Shown here: positions 27,066 through 40,723 of the stretch, piece after piece
How the letters are laid out: each line of letters begins with the position of its first letter
Numbering within the stretch: position 1 is the first letter of the stretch
DNA from: Litomosoides sigmodontis
Taxonomy: Eukaryota; Nematoda; Chromadorea; Rhabditida; Onchocercidae
Length of the DNA stretch: 64,000 nucleotides
Direction: 5' to 3'
Assembly (NCBI GenBank): GCA_963070105.1
Contig: OY718805.1
Span: 2,741,501 to 2,805,500, forward strand
Translations under genes and position numbers: made by a program
The notes under the pieces: model-generated
Database searches by the model: none
The model's input: only the letters and a program-made list of their open reading frames with translations
Told to the model about the DNA's origin: nothing

Positions 27066-30000
27066 TGCATACATTTGTTTTCTTCTAACAATGTTCCTAT
27101 CACTATCGACCGTGTACTAATAAGCCAACCCCACGAAATCTATCATTTCTGACGGATCACCTTGAAAATCTTTGTATAAAGTTATGCCATGATAAGATAA
27201 CGTCGAAAAATCCCCTCTGAACCTCCTCTTAAACAAACCGACAACAGAGAATGCGATAGGAAACGCTTCCACAAAGATAGAATTTATGAAAGTAATAATA
27301 TCTCATAGAGCGAATGTAATCATTAAAAAATGAACAAAAATCAATTGGTGCATTTACGATATGGTAAATTCAACATCATTTAAATCTAACATACTCAGTT
27401 TACAGTGTCCAGTAGAAACCCTTTTTGAAAAATTAGAAAACAACGGTTATCAACTTATACTACAAGTGCAAACGCTCTTTCGAACTGTACACTGCAAAAA
27501 TTGAACAAGAGTCGAATCGCTGCAAACACTTTAGAGAACACGAAAGGTTTTCCGTTGCACTTGTCCATGAAACTGTCTATGTTTCCAGATATTTCGAATT
27601 TAACTCCTATCTTTGGTCTCATCACTGACAAAACCTCCGCTTTAGCAATCAAAGATCACACTGAACGATGAAGACGAGACGAAGCAACTGGAGATCGCTG
27701 AACAAGAAGCTATCCGTCAACCCGTTTCCCTTTCCATCAATTAAAACCACGGAAACAAAGGATGGACTTCAGAGATACGATTATGCGCAAAAAATTATTC
27801 CAAGAAACAAAAATGGACAGCAGCGAATTTTAGCAGCATAGGATGACAAATCTGAGGCACTAATGAAATGAAAGAGGAGCGGCTAGTTCACTTACATGAG
27901 AAAGGAAAAGGGAAAGGAACATGGCTACTCTGCGCACTTCTCCGTCATGCAAGTGTCCGGTCTCGCCCAGCCAAACCCTCTCCTTTCCATAACAAAACCA
28001 CACAGTCAAAGTTTCGATAAAATCACATCACCAAGTCCCTTGATGGATGCCCACCTATCTCTCCTTCACTGTACCTAACAACAACCAGCAAATTGCACGA
28101 AGAGCGCGGAATAGAACAGCGAAACGAATTTCTGAAACCACACAAACAGTAAGATAAATCATGCATTATACCACAACACCATTCATGCCTTCCCTCCTCT
28201 AATACTCTCTATCTCTCTCTCTCTCTCTCATTCCAATCACCGTACTCCTCTACATTTTAATGACACCATATCGATCTACGTCATACTTTAAAAGATTATT
28301 CTCAACACACAAACAAACAGTAGAGAAACTTACAAACTAAAATTAAATTTTGTTTCATAGCATAAAGTCATTTAATTCCTCAGTTTGTCAAGGTTTTTTG
28401 ATGCATTTTTCTCTGTTACTAAGAGCAAACCCACTCTATCCGACTATCTTATTTCAAATGCCACAGTAGTGCACGAGTTCAAAATGATCGAATTCGACCA
28501 TATAGTTAAGGCCTAAACTTGATCATTCTGAGCTCATTTTATAATTATATAAAAGCAAAATTGTGATTAATCATGTTAACTTGATTAATTCATTCTTTCA
28601 AATCTAAATTAACCATAACAAAATCAACTTGTTCCGCATCACCTTTCTATATCAAGATGCCCAAAAACTTTACAAATGACATTACTGCAATTCCAGAAAT
28701 CAGATTTGCATCAAAGCATTTCGAAAAAATGCAATGTTTCCTCAATTGTAAATGAAAAGAAACTTCACAAAACAGATAACTATCGTAATAAGACCAAAAG
28801 TGGAAAAAAGCTCAACTACGGAAAAACAAACGAACGAAATAAAAATGTGGTTCGAGAACGAAAGAAATTCATTAAGGAAACTTTGGTCAGCAAAAATTCT
28901 CATTTTTGGTATATTATTTCAATCGGATAATTAATTTGCAAAATGCATCGAATTTTAGTTATGAAATTCTGGAATAGAAACAAATTTTGTTATAAAAAAC
29001 CGATTTAAACCAAACCTGATAATCATAAGCATTGGCTGGACAATACCCATCGTACATTGGCGCATTCGCGTAAGATGGAATATCATGCAAGTGATACTGA
29101 AAAATTTCTTTGTATGCAACGCATAGTTAAGAAAATATTTGACTGGCTTTTTATAAATTCGTCATGAAAGCAGCGGACGGGATACTTTCACGATTTTATA
29201 CTAAACCATCCTATATAACTCAGTTTTTGTGGGGATTTTACTAAAGTTGAAAATTATCGAAGACAACATACCGAATATGCAGGATGGAAAGATGGTGCAT
29301 TCGGATTAAGCTGAAAAGTACCATTATGATGAGAATTCATCGATGGCTGCTGATATGAAATTTGCGAATTCGTTGAGCCATACACATCTGAAACACTAGG
29401 AAAAACTTTATACATGTTTTTCATCCCAATCTCCCGTAACGAGAAAACTGAAAAATAACGATATCATGTCACGCTGGTAGTAATTTTAAAGTGATCAGAA
29501 AGACATTAAATGAAGTTGACGAATTTCGAAAAGTTAGTTTAGAATCCCAGTCGACTACTTAGATTATACATAAATTACAATTTGCGATAATTATCCTGTA
29601 GCTAATAAATGCATTCCTAAATACCCTTTGCAAATTACACGGTGTTTTAAATTACACGAAATTACACTTCTTTTTTGTTCAAATTATTTTTTTTTTGTTG
29701 AACTATTTGTTCAAATTGCTTCAAACTCGATGCATCAACTCAAATAATCCTAGCCATTCCTTGTTTTATTGATTTCATGGTATATTATCAATGCACCGTG
29801 CATTCTTTTTATGAAAATGCACTGTTTTAATATACTATTTAACTGATATCCGCAACGAAGTGTTTCTCATAAACATTAATTTTATTTTTTGAAACTACCA
29901 TTACATACTAAAAACTGTCAGACAGAAAAGACGAAACGGTGCACTGAACAGAACATACCCGAAGAGACCGAGTTCATTAAAGAACTGTTGTACGGAGGAC

Positions 30001-30112
30001 GCGCATTTTGCTGTTGGGAAGCTGGATTCGATGGCTGATTATGTTTGTGCGATGATGAGGTTGTGTTGGTTGTTGCCGTTCGATTGTATGATGGATGAGT
30101 ATAATCGCTCAT
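23013..30112 (-). CDS. Polyadenylate-binding protein-interacting protein 1 (PAIP1)-like, PAM2 + MIF4G
   Basis: PAIP1-type proteins bind poly(A)-binding protein and initiation factors and stimulate translation. Eleven exons: 30112-29959, 29387-29272, 29096-29016, 26467-26279, 25666-25529, 25129-24926, 24584-24468, 24312-24212, 23715-23616, 23495-23303 and 23146-23013. They join in frame to 508 residues (human 479). The low-complexity N-terminus (Ser, Asn, Gln, His) leads to a PAM2 motif FQLNPNAPSFHPAYS near 76-90, the PABP MLLE-binding signature. Residues 181-367 form a MIF4G-like helical region (EPGEFETWSNAIRERTANP, AKLCSFLCHDLHTF, LLLFFAEIYEKLE). Then come FIIGPDGQPLTEEERAF, similar to human PAIP1 FYTSDGVPFT, and an acidic C-terminus with VEEAKKCVAEMEMAEI, like the C-terminal PABP-binding segment. 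Intron 3 is 2.5 kb, the longest here, and might hide an alternative promoter. The first exon has no clear YAG acceptor in front. Confidence 0.9.
26468..29015 (-). other. Long third intron of the PAIP1-like gene
   Basis: The intron separates the PAM2 exons from the helical-domain exons. It holds a CA microsatellite (27030-27065), a CT run (28205-28230) and several unsupported open frames of 60-84 codons. No additional exon with matching phase was identified. Confidence 0.6.
27030..27065. repeat. CA microsatellite (PAIP1 intron 3)
   Basis: About 36 bases of CA with one TA interruption. Confidence 0.9.
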
Positions 30113-31624
30113 TTTCTTTGCAATTAGTGATTTTTTTAATGCTTAAAATTCCCAGCGATAAATAGGACGTGTTACGAGTAAGAGGAAACGGTAAAATGAG
30201 GGTAGATGAGAACAATTGAAACATCAAAAACGAAAAATTCATGTATCATCGAGCTAATCACTCCATTATCGAATACGGTAACCCACGCACAAATACATAC
30301 TAGTAATGAATATTTCGAGAAATTAAAACCTCAATCGATACAGTTAACTTAAAAACGGACGAAAGCTAACTAGCCGGCCCGCAATAAACAAATTAACATA
30401 TTCGGGTCCGAAGCTATCTGATGATCGCAACATATCACGCAGCCAGACATATGACAATACTATTTCCCAGTCATTGTCTAAAATTCAAACTTACCCTCAA
30501 GCACTCATCGTTAGGAAAAAGTGACTAGGGAAAATGTGAAACACATACGCTCACTGAAGTAAACATTATTTCGTAGCAATTTGTAATATAGTAAAAATGG
30601 CGAAACAGGGGGAAAGAGATTCAATCCAGAAAACAAACCACACGCATTAACTTGGTATCGATTCTCTTTTCATCGGTAACCATTTTAGGTAAACAACTAC
30701 AGTTTCCTATACGTGAAAATCATGGCAAAAATTTCTTGCAGATGAGAAAAACTTCCTTAGATCAACAAAAACCAATGCTGCTTAACATTTGCTAAAATTA
30801 ACTCAAGAAATTTAGAACGAAATAAAAATCATTCCTGGAAAACCAGAAAGTTTCCCGTTAAAAATCATATTTAGCAAAAAATTTAAATATTTAAAATAAA
30901 ACGCAGATAAGATTTATTATTTGGATTAATTTTTGATGTATCGGGAAAAAATCAATAATCATTATGTTACACAACTGAAAGGAAATGCGAGAGCTATGAC
31001 GCGCGCAGTTTGCTCACAAACTATTGCAAACGTTTTGATAATGACTGTTTGGGAGTGGAGGAACGAGCAGGTGAAGGAAAAAGAGATGCTTAAAAGGTCC
31101 TAGGCAGCTAACACCATGGGATCTAATGAACGACTTAGGTCAAAAGGGCACTAGAGATGTCAATTACAGACTACCGAGTAACCTCCACATCAGACCGCTC
31201 ATGGAAAGCGGTATTTGACGGCCCGGCCAATGGAGGATTGGCGATGTAACGTGCCACTGACGTCGCTCACGTTGATTGCTAAACATTCGAAGTACTCATG
31301 TAGACGTCTGGCTAGCTTCCTTACCATGCTCTGAAGTCTATTAAATTGGTACTTACGGACTGGTGCCATCCACTAGCGCATTAGCTGAAATTTCAGGTGC
31401 AAAAAAATGTAAAAAAAATAGGCTAGAGTAGGCTTTTAGGCAGTGAGATCGAGGTTTCAGGCAGAAATGTACACTTCAAAATGTTGATATTGTAAATAAA
31501 TTGAAGTTGAACAATAGATGTGCAGCATTTTTTAAGGTAAGAATCGTGCAGACGGATCGGAATAGTAGTGATTCTGTGTGGTGTGCGTTTTGTGAAAGTC
31601 GCATTAAAATTTGCTATCAGTTTC
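30113..31624. other. Divergent promoter region between PAIP1 and HARS
   Basis: 1.5 kb between divergent start codons. Most is AT-rich, but 31070-31400 is clearly richer in G and C than its surroundings. The longest frame in that island, 42 codons on the minus strand (31199-31327, starting MVRKLARRLHEYF), is not recognised. No tRNA cloverleaf, snRNA or SL RNA sequence was found. Confidence 0.5.
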
Positions 31625-31626
31625 AG
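31625..31626 (+). promoter_or_regulatory. Candidate trans-splice acceptor of HARS
   Basis: tcagtttcag ends two bases before ATG 31629. The upstream in-frame sequence reaches a TAA at 31605, so a mitochondrial presequence cannot be read directly from here. Confidence 0.45.
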
Positions 31627-31628
31627 AA

Positions 31629-34600
31629 ATGGAAAGTGTTGGTGCTGAATCGACGCAGATTTTACATGAAGAAATCAAAGCTTTAGCTAGTGATATACGA
31701 ACCCTGACGTGTGAGAATGGGAGTGAAGAATTGGTATTAATTAACCTTTCATATGAATCGTGATACTTATATCTTATGTTATTAAAAATAAATTGTGGCA
31801 ACTTGAGTGTTTTGTAGAAATTTCTGGAAGGCTTGGTTATATGTTGGTAAATAGAAGGGAAATTTGAAATCTTGGAATTATAAAGGTAAAGATTAGGGAT
31901 AGCTTCTCAAAGCATACAGTTTCCATTATTACACTCATTTAATTCGGTAACTTCCTCTTTTTTCTTCATGATTACACGCTTAGCATATCAAATGCATTTC
32001 ATTAGTGCTATTTACCTCTGTAAGAAATTACGGAAATTTATCGGTTTTGGGAGTTCAATGCCAATGATGGTTATAGATTTAATGCTAATGATTTCCTTTA
32101 TTCTGTAAGTGATCCTATAGGTTTTAATATAATAAATTGCCTGTCCATTATTAAAAATAAAATGCTCGGTTTCTTAACTATGGTAAAGAAAGAGAGGGAA
32201 AATACCAGAGTATTCTGTAATTCTTGAGGTATTGTCATTTATATCGTGCTTATTACTTTCTAACAAAAGTTATTTTTTTTGAAAAACTCCAGTTATTTTA
32301 AAAACTCCAGGTCTTGTAATGTTATGCATAGTTGGAAATAAATTTTCACTTTTATGGATTTGTTGCCGGAATGACGTTAAGTGATGGGTTATTGGTGTTG
32401 ATTCAGTGTGGGTTGTCGATATTCCTTTGGGTGGAATTCATTATAAACCATACTTAAACCAAAATAATAATTATTTTCTATGATATGATTTTGCAAGAAA
32501 ATTAGTCACGAAAACATTACAGATTTTCTAGATCTTTTGATATGAGGGGAGTTGATGCGAAAGTCTAATAATTGTCAAATAGTACATATTTGTTATTGAT
32601 GCTACCTATTGTGGGACGTTGGCTACCAGCTTGTTCAAATTTTATCAGATTTTCTGCCATTCGAAGAAACCGAGCTACCGCTGAGGTAATGGAAATGAGT
32701 GTCAGTTCGGCAACAATTCATGACCTTTTTTAAAGTTTTTAACTGGATCAAATCGTGAAAGTTTCTTTCTTTTCTGATGATGGAAAGTATTAGTAAGGGT
32801 TTAAGTACTCTATGAATTTGGAAATCCTAAGTATCCAAAAGTTACCACATGATTTTTGGGACTCTTTAACTATAGATCACTTTCTGAAGTTTCATTCCAA
32901 AAAGATTCTATTTCCTCTATAAAATATCAATTTGTTGTGCAACAAAACTCGCCACCAGCAATTTTTTATTTTTTGAAACCGTAAGACCTCAACATTTTTC
33001 ACTGAAATAAAAGTGCAATTTTTCAGTTGCTATAGGCACTTTTACTTGTTCTTTTTAATAACTCTTAATCCTGCTATGAAAAAATTCTCTCCAATTTCTG
33101 TGATTGATCCTTCTACCAAACTTCTTTACAGATTAAAGAAAACATGTACACGATCGAGAAAAAATCTTTGGCGAAACATGAATCTCAAAAAAAGTTTGAA
33201 ATTCGGTGTCCAAGAGGTATGTCTCTGTTTCCCGCAGCATTATTAAAGCTTTCCTAAAGTTAGTTTTATTTTTCTATTTACTTCAAAAAATTGTTTTTTT
33301 AGGTACGCGTGATTACGGACCTCAAGATATGGTATTACGAAAACGAGTGTTGGATGCAGTTACAGAGTGCTTTAAACGCCATGGTGCCGTTACCATTGAT
33401 ACACCTGTGTTTGAGTTACGCGATATCTTGCTGGGGAAGTATGGTGACGAAGGTGGAAAATTGGTTTATGATTTGGCCGATCAAGGTGGTGAACTTCTCA
33501 GTCTGCGTTACGATCTCACGGTATTCGTTAATGGAGGAATATTACTTTTGAGATTGATGTTGTTTGTAATTTTAAAATGGTGTATTCTGAGATGTTTTCA
33601 TTCTACCCTTCTTATATTTTCATTTGTTTATATTTCATAGTGCACGGCTTTGTTATCCGTGGTTGACATATTTCTTTCAATTTGATAGTTTCTTTCTAGT
33701 TACTTTTTCGAGTCTAATTAATTCTTTAGGTACCCTTCGCTCGGTATCTCGCTATGGACAAAACTGTTACGTATCTAAAAAGATATCACATTGGAAAAGT
33801 TTATCGAAGGGATAATCCTTCTAGGGGACGTTTTCGAGAATTTTATCAATGTGTAATTATTTTTGCTTTCCTTCTGAGGGTTTCAAATAATAAAATTTGA
33901 GGATCAATAGTGTTAAAAAAAAGTTTACTATTTTGATTGTGAAGTTGAGACTTTGTGGAATAAGTGACGGAGAGCGAATTGCTTCTTTGGTCCTGAGTAA
34001 CTTTGTAAGTTATTTCATGAATTACGAAATTTCGATTTCCTTTAGTTTTGGTGTTCATCTATTCTCAGAATTAATGATGGAATTTCTTCAGGATTTTGAT
34101 ATTGCTGGCTCTTACGACCTGATGATTCCGGAAGCTGAATTGTTAAGAATTATTAATGAAATATTGAATACATTAGATGTTGGTGCATTCGAAATTAAAG
34201 CAAGTTTTTTAAAGTCTTGAGTATAATTGAAGTGAATTATTTATCTCCTTTGTTACCCCTAAAACAATGTGTTATGTTGGTTTTCGTTTTGTTTTTGCAT
34301 TTAATTATATGTTCCTAACTGCAGGATGTTAATTTTTCCTTCTGACGGATCACTTTTTAACTAAACTAGTAGTGGAAAAAGCTGAATTCAATTCAGGCAA
34401 TTTAGGTAAATCATAAATTACTACTTGATGGCATGTTTGCTGTTTGTGGTGTGCCAAAAAAGGACTTCAAGGCGGTGTGTTCGTCGATTGATAAGTTAGA
34501 CAAGCTTCCCTGGGAGGATGTTAGAAATGAATTGTGCAATGAGAAGCATATCGATGGTGATGTTGTCAGTAAGTTGGAGACATTTGTATGTTTACGAGGT

Positions 34601-36212
34601 TTGTTGTGCTATCTTTTCTGAATTTTTAATGTTGACTTTATCTAGTAGAAACTTTGAAAGATGTAGTTGTTTATGGTTCGTGAAGCAGAAATGCTTAGAT
34701 TGAGCAACTGTATCAACAAAAGATTTCTTTTCCTGTAAAAAATAAATACCGATCATGTAACATTTTGGGATGTTGTGCTAATGTTTGGAGAATTATGCTG
34801 AAAAATGTTAGAGCGGATATATTTCGCATATCTGTCAGTTGTGCTGACATTATTAGTCTTGTTTTTCAGAACGTGGTTGTAACTTAACGAATTTCGATTT
34901 ATTAAACTGGTTCGAGGAAGATGAAGCGACATCAAAGAACAGTGATATAAAAAACGCGGTGTTTGAAATGAAACAACTTTTGGAATATTGTGAACTTTTC
35001 GGTATTGTTTCGACGGTTACTATTGAGCCGTCATTAGCACGAGGTCTTGACTATTACACAGGAGCCATTTTTGAAGTCGTTTTAAAGGGTTAGTTTTTAA
35101 ATGAAATGTCTTATTTTTGCTAATATAACACTAATTAAATTGGACTTAACAGTTAACATTATACATGTATTTCAGTTATTTATATATAGAACTTTTTCAT
35201 CACAACATTGCAGCTTGAAAACGATTTTCAATAAAAATTTGGTATGAATGTAATATCTACCGTGGGGAACGAAATTGCGAAATGAATTTTAGAGTCTTCC
35301 GGAAAAGCATCGGTGAAAAGTGGTAGTGCTGAAGAAGAAACCCGGAGTATGAATATAGGTTCAATTGCTGGTGGTGGTCGTTACGATAATTTGGTATCAA
35401 TGTTTTTGTCGAAGCATAAAGTGCCTTGTGTAGGAATATCGATCGGGATTGAAAGACTTTTTACGATTATGAAAGAAAAATCAAAAGTAAGTAGTATCAA
35501 GAAGTTTCAAGGATTTTGAATTTTGGATAAATTTTGAAAATAAATTTAAAAAATTTTCTTGTTACTACGTTCCTCTTAGATGGAGCATGTGCGATCAAAA
35601 GATACAGAAGTGCTCGTAGCTTCTGCACAAAAGAATTTGTTAAAGGAAAGAATGAAGATTTGCCGATTGCTCTGGGATAATGATATCAAGGTTTGATGTT
35701 AAATAAGTTTTGGTGCGATCACTTTTGTTAACTTCTGCTTACATGTTCTGTGACATCCAGAAAGTCTGGAAACCACCCATATCTTTTAGAAAAATTCGTC
35801 TCCTTTTTTTTAACAAAAAAATTATTTACTCATTTTTTAATTCCGGTGATATTCTAGGCTGAAATGATATTGAAAAAAAATCCGAAAATGTTAGATCAAA
35901 TGCAATATTGTGAAGAGAATAAAATACCGCTAGCAATAATTGTTGGTGAGCGTGAATTGGAAGAAGGTATATTAAAATTGAGAGATGTGCCTTCACGTGT
36001 GGAACAGGTACTGTTTATTTTGAAACTAAATGTTGCTTGTGTGGTACGATTTTATTTTTTATATTCATTTTAATAATCAGAATGTTTGCTCATGAAGATG
36101 CTCTGAACTATATTTTGTGGTTGTGACTTACATAGAAACTAAAACATTGCAGGACATACCTCGAGAAAATCTAATGGACGAGTTGAATAGACGGTTGAAA
36201 CAACTACAGTAA
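31629..36212 (+). CDS. hars-1: Histidine--tRNA ligase (HisRS), cytosolic type
   Basis: Class II synthetase that charges tRNA-His with histidine in the cytosol. Eleven exons: 31629-31733, 33132-33216, 33303-33520, 33730-33852, 34092-34199, 34406-34598, 34870-35088, 35293-35486, 35580-35690, 35858-36007 and 36153-36212. They give 521 residues (human 509). A WHEP-like helical N-terminus (about 1-60) is followed by [10 protein letters not shown], then [19 protein letters not shown] and [15 protein letters not shown] (motif 1 region). Motif 2 is FREFYQCDFDIAG. The HisRS signatures [10 protein letters not shown] (333-342) and [10 protein letters not shown] (376-385) and the C-terminal anticodon-binding domain ([25 protein letters not shown]) are present. 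Intron 5 has a GC donor (34200) instead of GT; phase and conserved protein allow no good GT alternative. Intron 1 is 1.4 kb. The C-terminus lacks the CIC end of human HARS. Confidence 0.97.
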
Positions 36213-38144
36213 TTAGGATTTATCGATTGTTAGTCTTTGCTATGTTTGGAAATTATTTGTTTCCTGCTTTGGAAAGATTAATCAGCAGCAAAAGTGATCA
36301 AAATCAGCAAAATTTTGTTGGTAAATTGTGATGGAATTATTCATGGTTTGGATTAAAATTTTCAAATACCGTGTCTTTAGTTAGAATCAATCATGCTGTT
36401 GTTTTTTTTCCTTTCTTTTTTTCTATGTTTACTATGATGAGGAAGTAAAAATATTGTCCTATATTCCTGCAATATTAACAAAACCAATCGAAACTGAAAA
36501 GTAAAAACAAAAAAAAAACAGTGGAACATTTCAATTTTATAAAATAATGATAAATAATTGCAAAAATGAAATGAAAAGCAATGGTGTCGTCGTATCGATC
36601 GATTTTATATAGGTAAATTGTTAATCTCTCCCAACAGGCTAGTTCATTTGTCATATACTGCAAAGTATGATGTGTTTTGAATTTGTCAATATTTTTATCG
36701 AGATTTTATAGTTTTTCATTGCTGTATTTGTTTTATTTTTTCATATATTCTTAGTAATCTGATACTTTCCAACATTAAGTATGGAAAACAAAAAAAACCA
36801 GACATATACTGTTAATATTTACTCTTTTTTTCAAATATTGCAGTATGAGAAAGAAAATAAAATAACAGTTAATCATTCACAAAAGTGATTTTGTGAATGG
36901 GAATGGTAAGGTGGATGTTATCCAGCAGAACTGGTTTGATAAGCAGATAAAAGCACCATGGCACTGTACGTATAAAACTACCTGAATGCGACTACCAATT
37001 TTTGGTGTAATATTGCAAAAAGTATTCTTCGCTTATTTCTTTGTTGTAGTAATAAAATTCTCTAAATATTTCTAAAGACCAAAGTATAAAAGAATGTGGA
37101 ATAGTTGTGAAAATATAACAGTAACTTTAATATACCACTACTATCCATTAGGAGATAATTAAAAACAGTAATATATGACCAGCAAAAATAAATCTTTCGA
37201 TATTGAAAAGTCTGCATGAGGAAAATTTTCTAGTATGGTTTACATTCTATGGGATTCTATCTTCTTCAGAATTCAAATAGCACGAATTCAATTGAAAACA
37301 TCCGTTGATATCTTCATGTGAGGTTATAAACATTCCATTTTTAATCGGTGAAAAATTCTTCACACACAGGTAATATAGGAGGAGTATTTTGCAAGTTAAG
37401 CATAAATGTCTCTGCTTTTTTTTGTCCAGAAATAACATTTAATTGCAATACAGTAGCGATATCACTTAGTGATAAATATTGGTGAATGATTGAAGTTATT
37501 GATTATGTCAGTAGTGATATCACCTACTGACCATATTTTATCATTTCAAAAAAAATATTTTATTTATTAAGCAAGAATAACATGAAGAAATGATTTTTGT
37601 TTTGCTAGAAAGATATTTCCAACCATTTGATGGATAGAAGATGCTTGTTGTACAGAACGGTTTCTATCAAAGAAAAATAAATAATGAAAATTTCACCGAT
37701 CACTTTTGATGAATACGGCTTTTTTTTTTGCATTCATAAAAATGGACCACTAAAAATGATAATCAACAATAATGTGAATTCATCAGCTTATAGCTAAAAA
37801 GCATATTTACATAAATGGAGGTGAGAAGCTACAACAACTTCTTGCTGGTGTATTTTCAATTTTTTTTTTCTAAAATTACAGATTGCTGTAATATTTATTT
37901 TGTCAACGAATTTTTTTTTTCTCATTGATAATTTGTAGTAAAAAAAAAAGTTTTTTTTCTTTGAATTCTTGTTTAAATAATAGAAATATGAAATTAATGT
38001 TAGCCATTGCTTAACGCATATAAAAGCATTCGTTGCAGTCATCCATCAATAGCACAGGAAAAAAATCTGCACGTCAACACTTCCCAGATTTAACTGTTGC
38101 CTCCTCAACATTGCATTATTTTGCAAATACGATTGTCACCACAA
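36213..38144. other. Intergenic region between HARS and the PAN-domain gene
   Basis: About 1.9 kb of AT-rich DNA. Near its right end a TATA-like box TATAAAAG (38019-38026) is followed by attcgttgcag ending at 38038, a possible promoter and leader-addition site 107 bases before the ATG at 38145. No other exon-like sequence was found. Confidence 0.5.
38019..38026 (+). promoter_or_regulatory. TATA-like box of the secreted PAN-domain gene
   Basis: TATAAAAG stands 119 bases before the proposed ATG. It is the only such box near a start in this window and fits a tissue-specific secreted-protein gene better than the housekeeping neighbours. Confidence 0.4.
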
Positions 38145-39769
<1,625 letters not shown>

Positions 39770-40689
39770 ATAATTTTGCAAAATGCAAAAATTTACAGTG
39801 CATGTTTGTAGTGAGTAATTGCAAATATCTTCTTCAATTCGGCAATTAACGAGTATTTAACCAATAAATTAATTAAATTAAAAATTCCAACACTCACTTC
39901 CCGCTAGCTGCATTTGTTGGTTTTGAAAAATGCAAAATCCAGAAAACAAAGAGCAAAAAAAAACGTGATATGGCATATTAAAATTATTCCAACAAGTAAC
40001 AATCACTCTCTTATCTTTCTTCAATTCAATATTGCTAATTAATAGATTAAATTGGTTTATTTATTTAAAAATAAACAATTTGACAAGTTTAATTATTGGA
40101 TGAAATTTAGCAAGTATAACTTTTCAATTCAATATTAACAATTAAGGAATTAAATTTTGATGTTTACAGCAAATAAATAGCAACGAATGAAATGAGAGCG
40201 TAAAATATTGCTCATCATTATGCATTAATATTTCAAATGATAACATTTGTTTGATCAAATTTTTTTCTTTGCAATGCATAACAATTACGAGGAAAAATCC
40301 AATAATCCGAAAAAAAAAGGCAAAAATTTCCATAGCTGAAGTTGAAAATGTTGTAAAATAAAATTTCAATCGATTACGCCTGGTAGTGCGAAGAGCAGGA
40401 CGATTTGCTAGAAGCAATTTCACCTTATTTTTAAGCGTTAAATTCCGAAATCGCCCTGAATCGAACATTTCACAACGTTCATTTTACGCTACCGTTGGTA
40501 TCTCTTTCTGTCGCCCATACAACGGCACAGTTGTCTCTCTCATTTACTGTGGCGGAATAGTCAATTTTGAAATTTGAAAATTTCAAACTGCCCGCGTGCT
40601 GTTATTGATGGTTGGTGGAATGGCATCAGTGATGAGACTTTAGTAGTAATATTTACTATGTTTCTTTTGGCGGTAATAAGTTGCATTTC
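39770..40689. other. Intergenic region upstream of TIMELESS
   Basis: 0.9 kb between the PAN-domain gene stop and the TIMELESS leader acceptor. A short GC-richer stretch at 40380-40560 with modest open frames probably marks the TIMELESS promoter. No coding similarity was seen. Confidence 0.45.
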
Positions 40690-40691
40690 AG
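40690..40691 (+). promoter_or_regulatory. Candidate trans-splice acceptor of TIMELESS
   Basis: gttgcatttcag leaves a 32-base leader before ATG 40724. Confidence 0.4.
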
Positions 40692-40723
40692 ATGATTTCG
40701 TAAATTTCCAAACTTTCTTCTCA

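Noticed and set aside
33897..34091. Frame extension before the HARS exon DFDIAG
   Set aside because: The conserved protein needs YQC joined directly to DFDIAG; the acceptor at 34091 removes this stretch.
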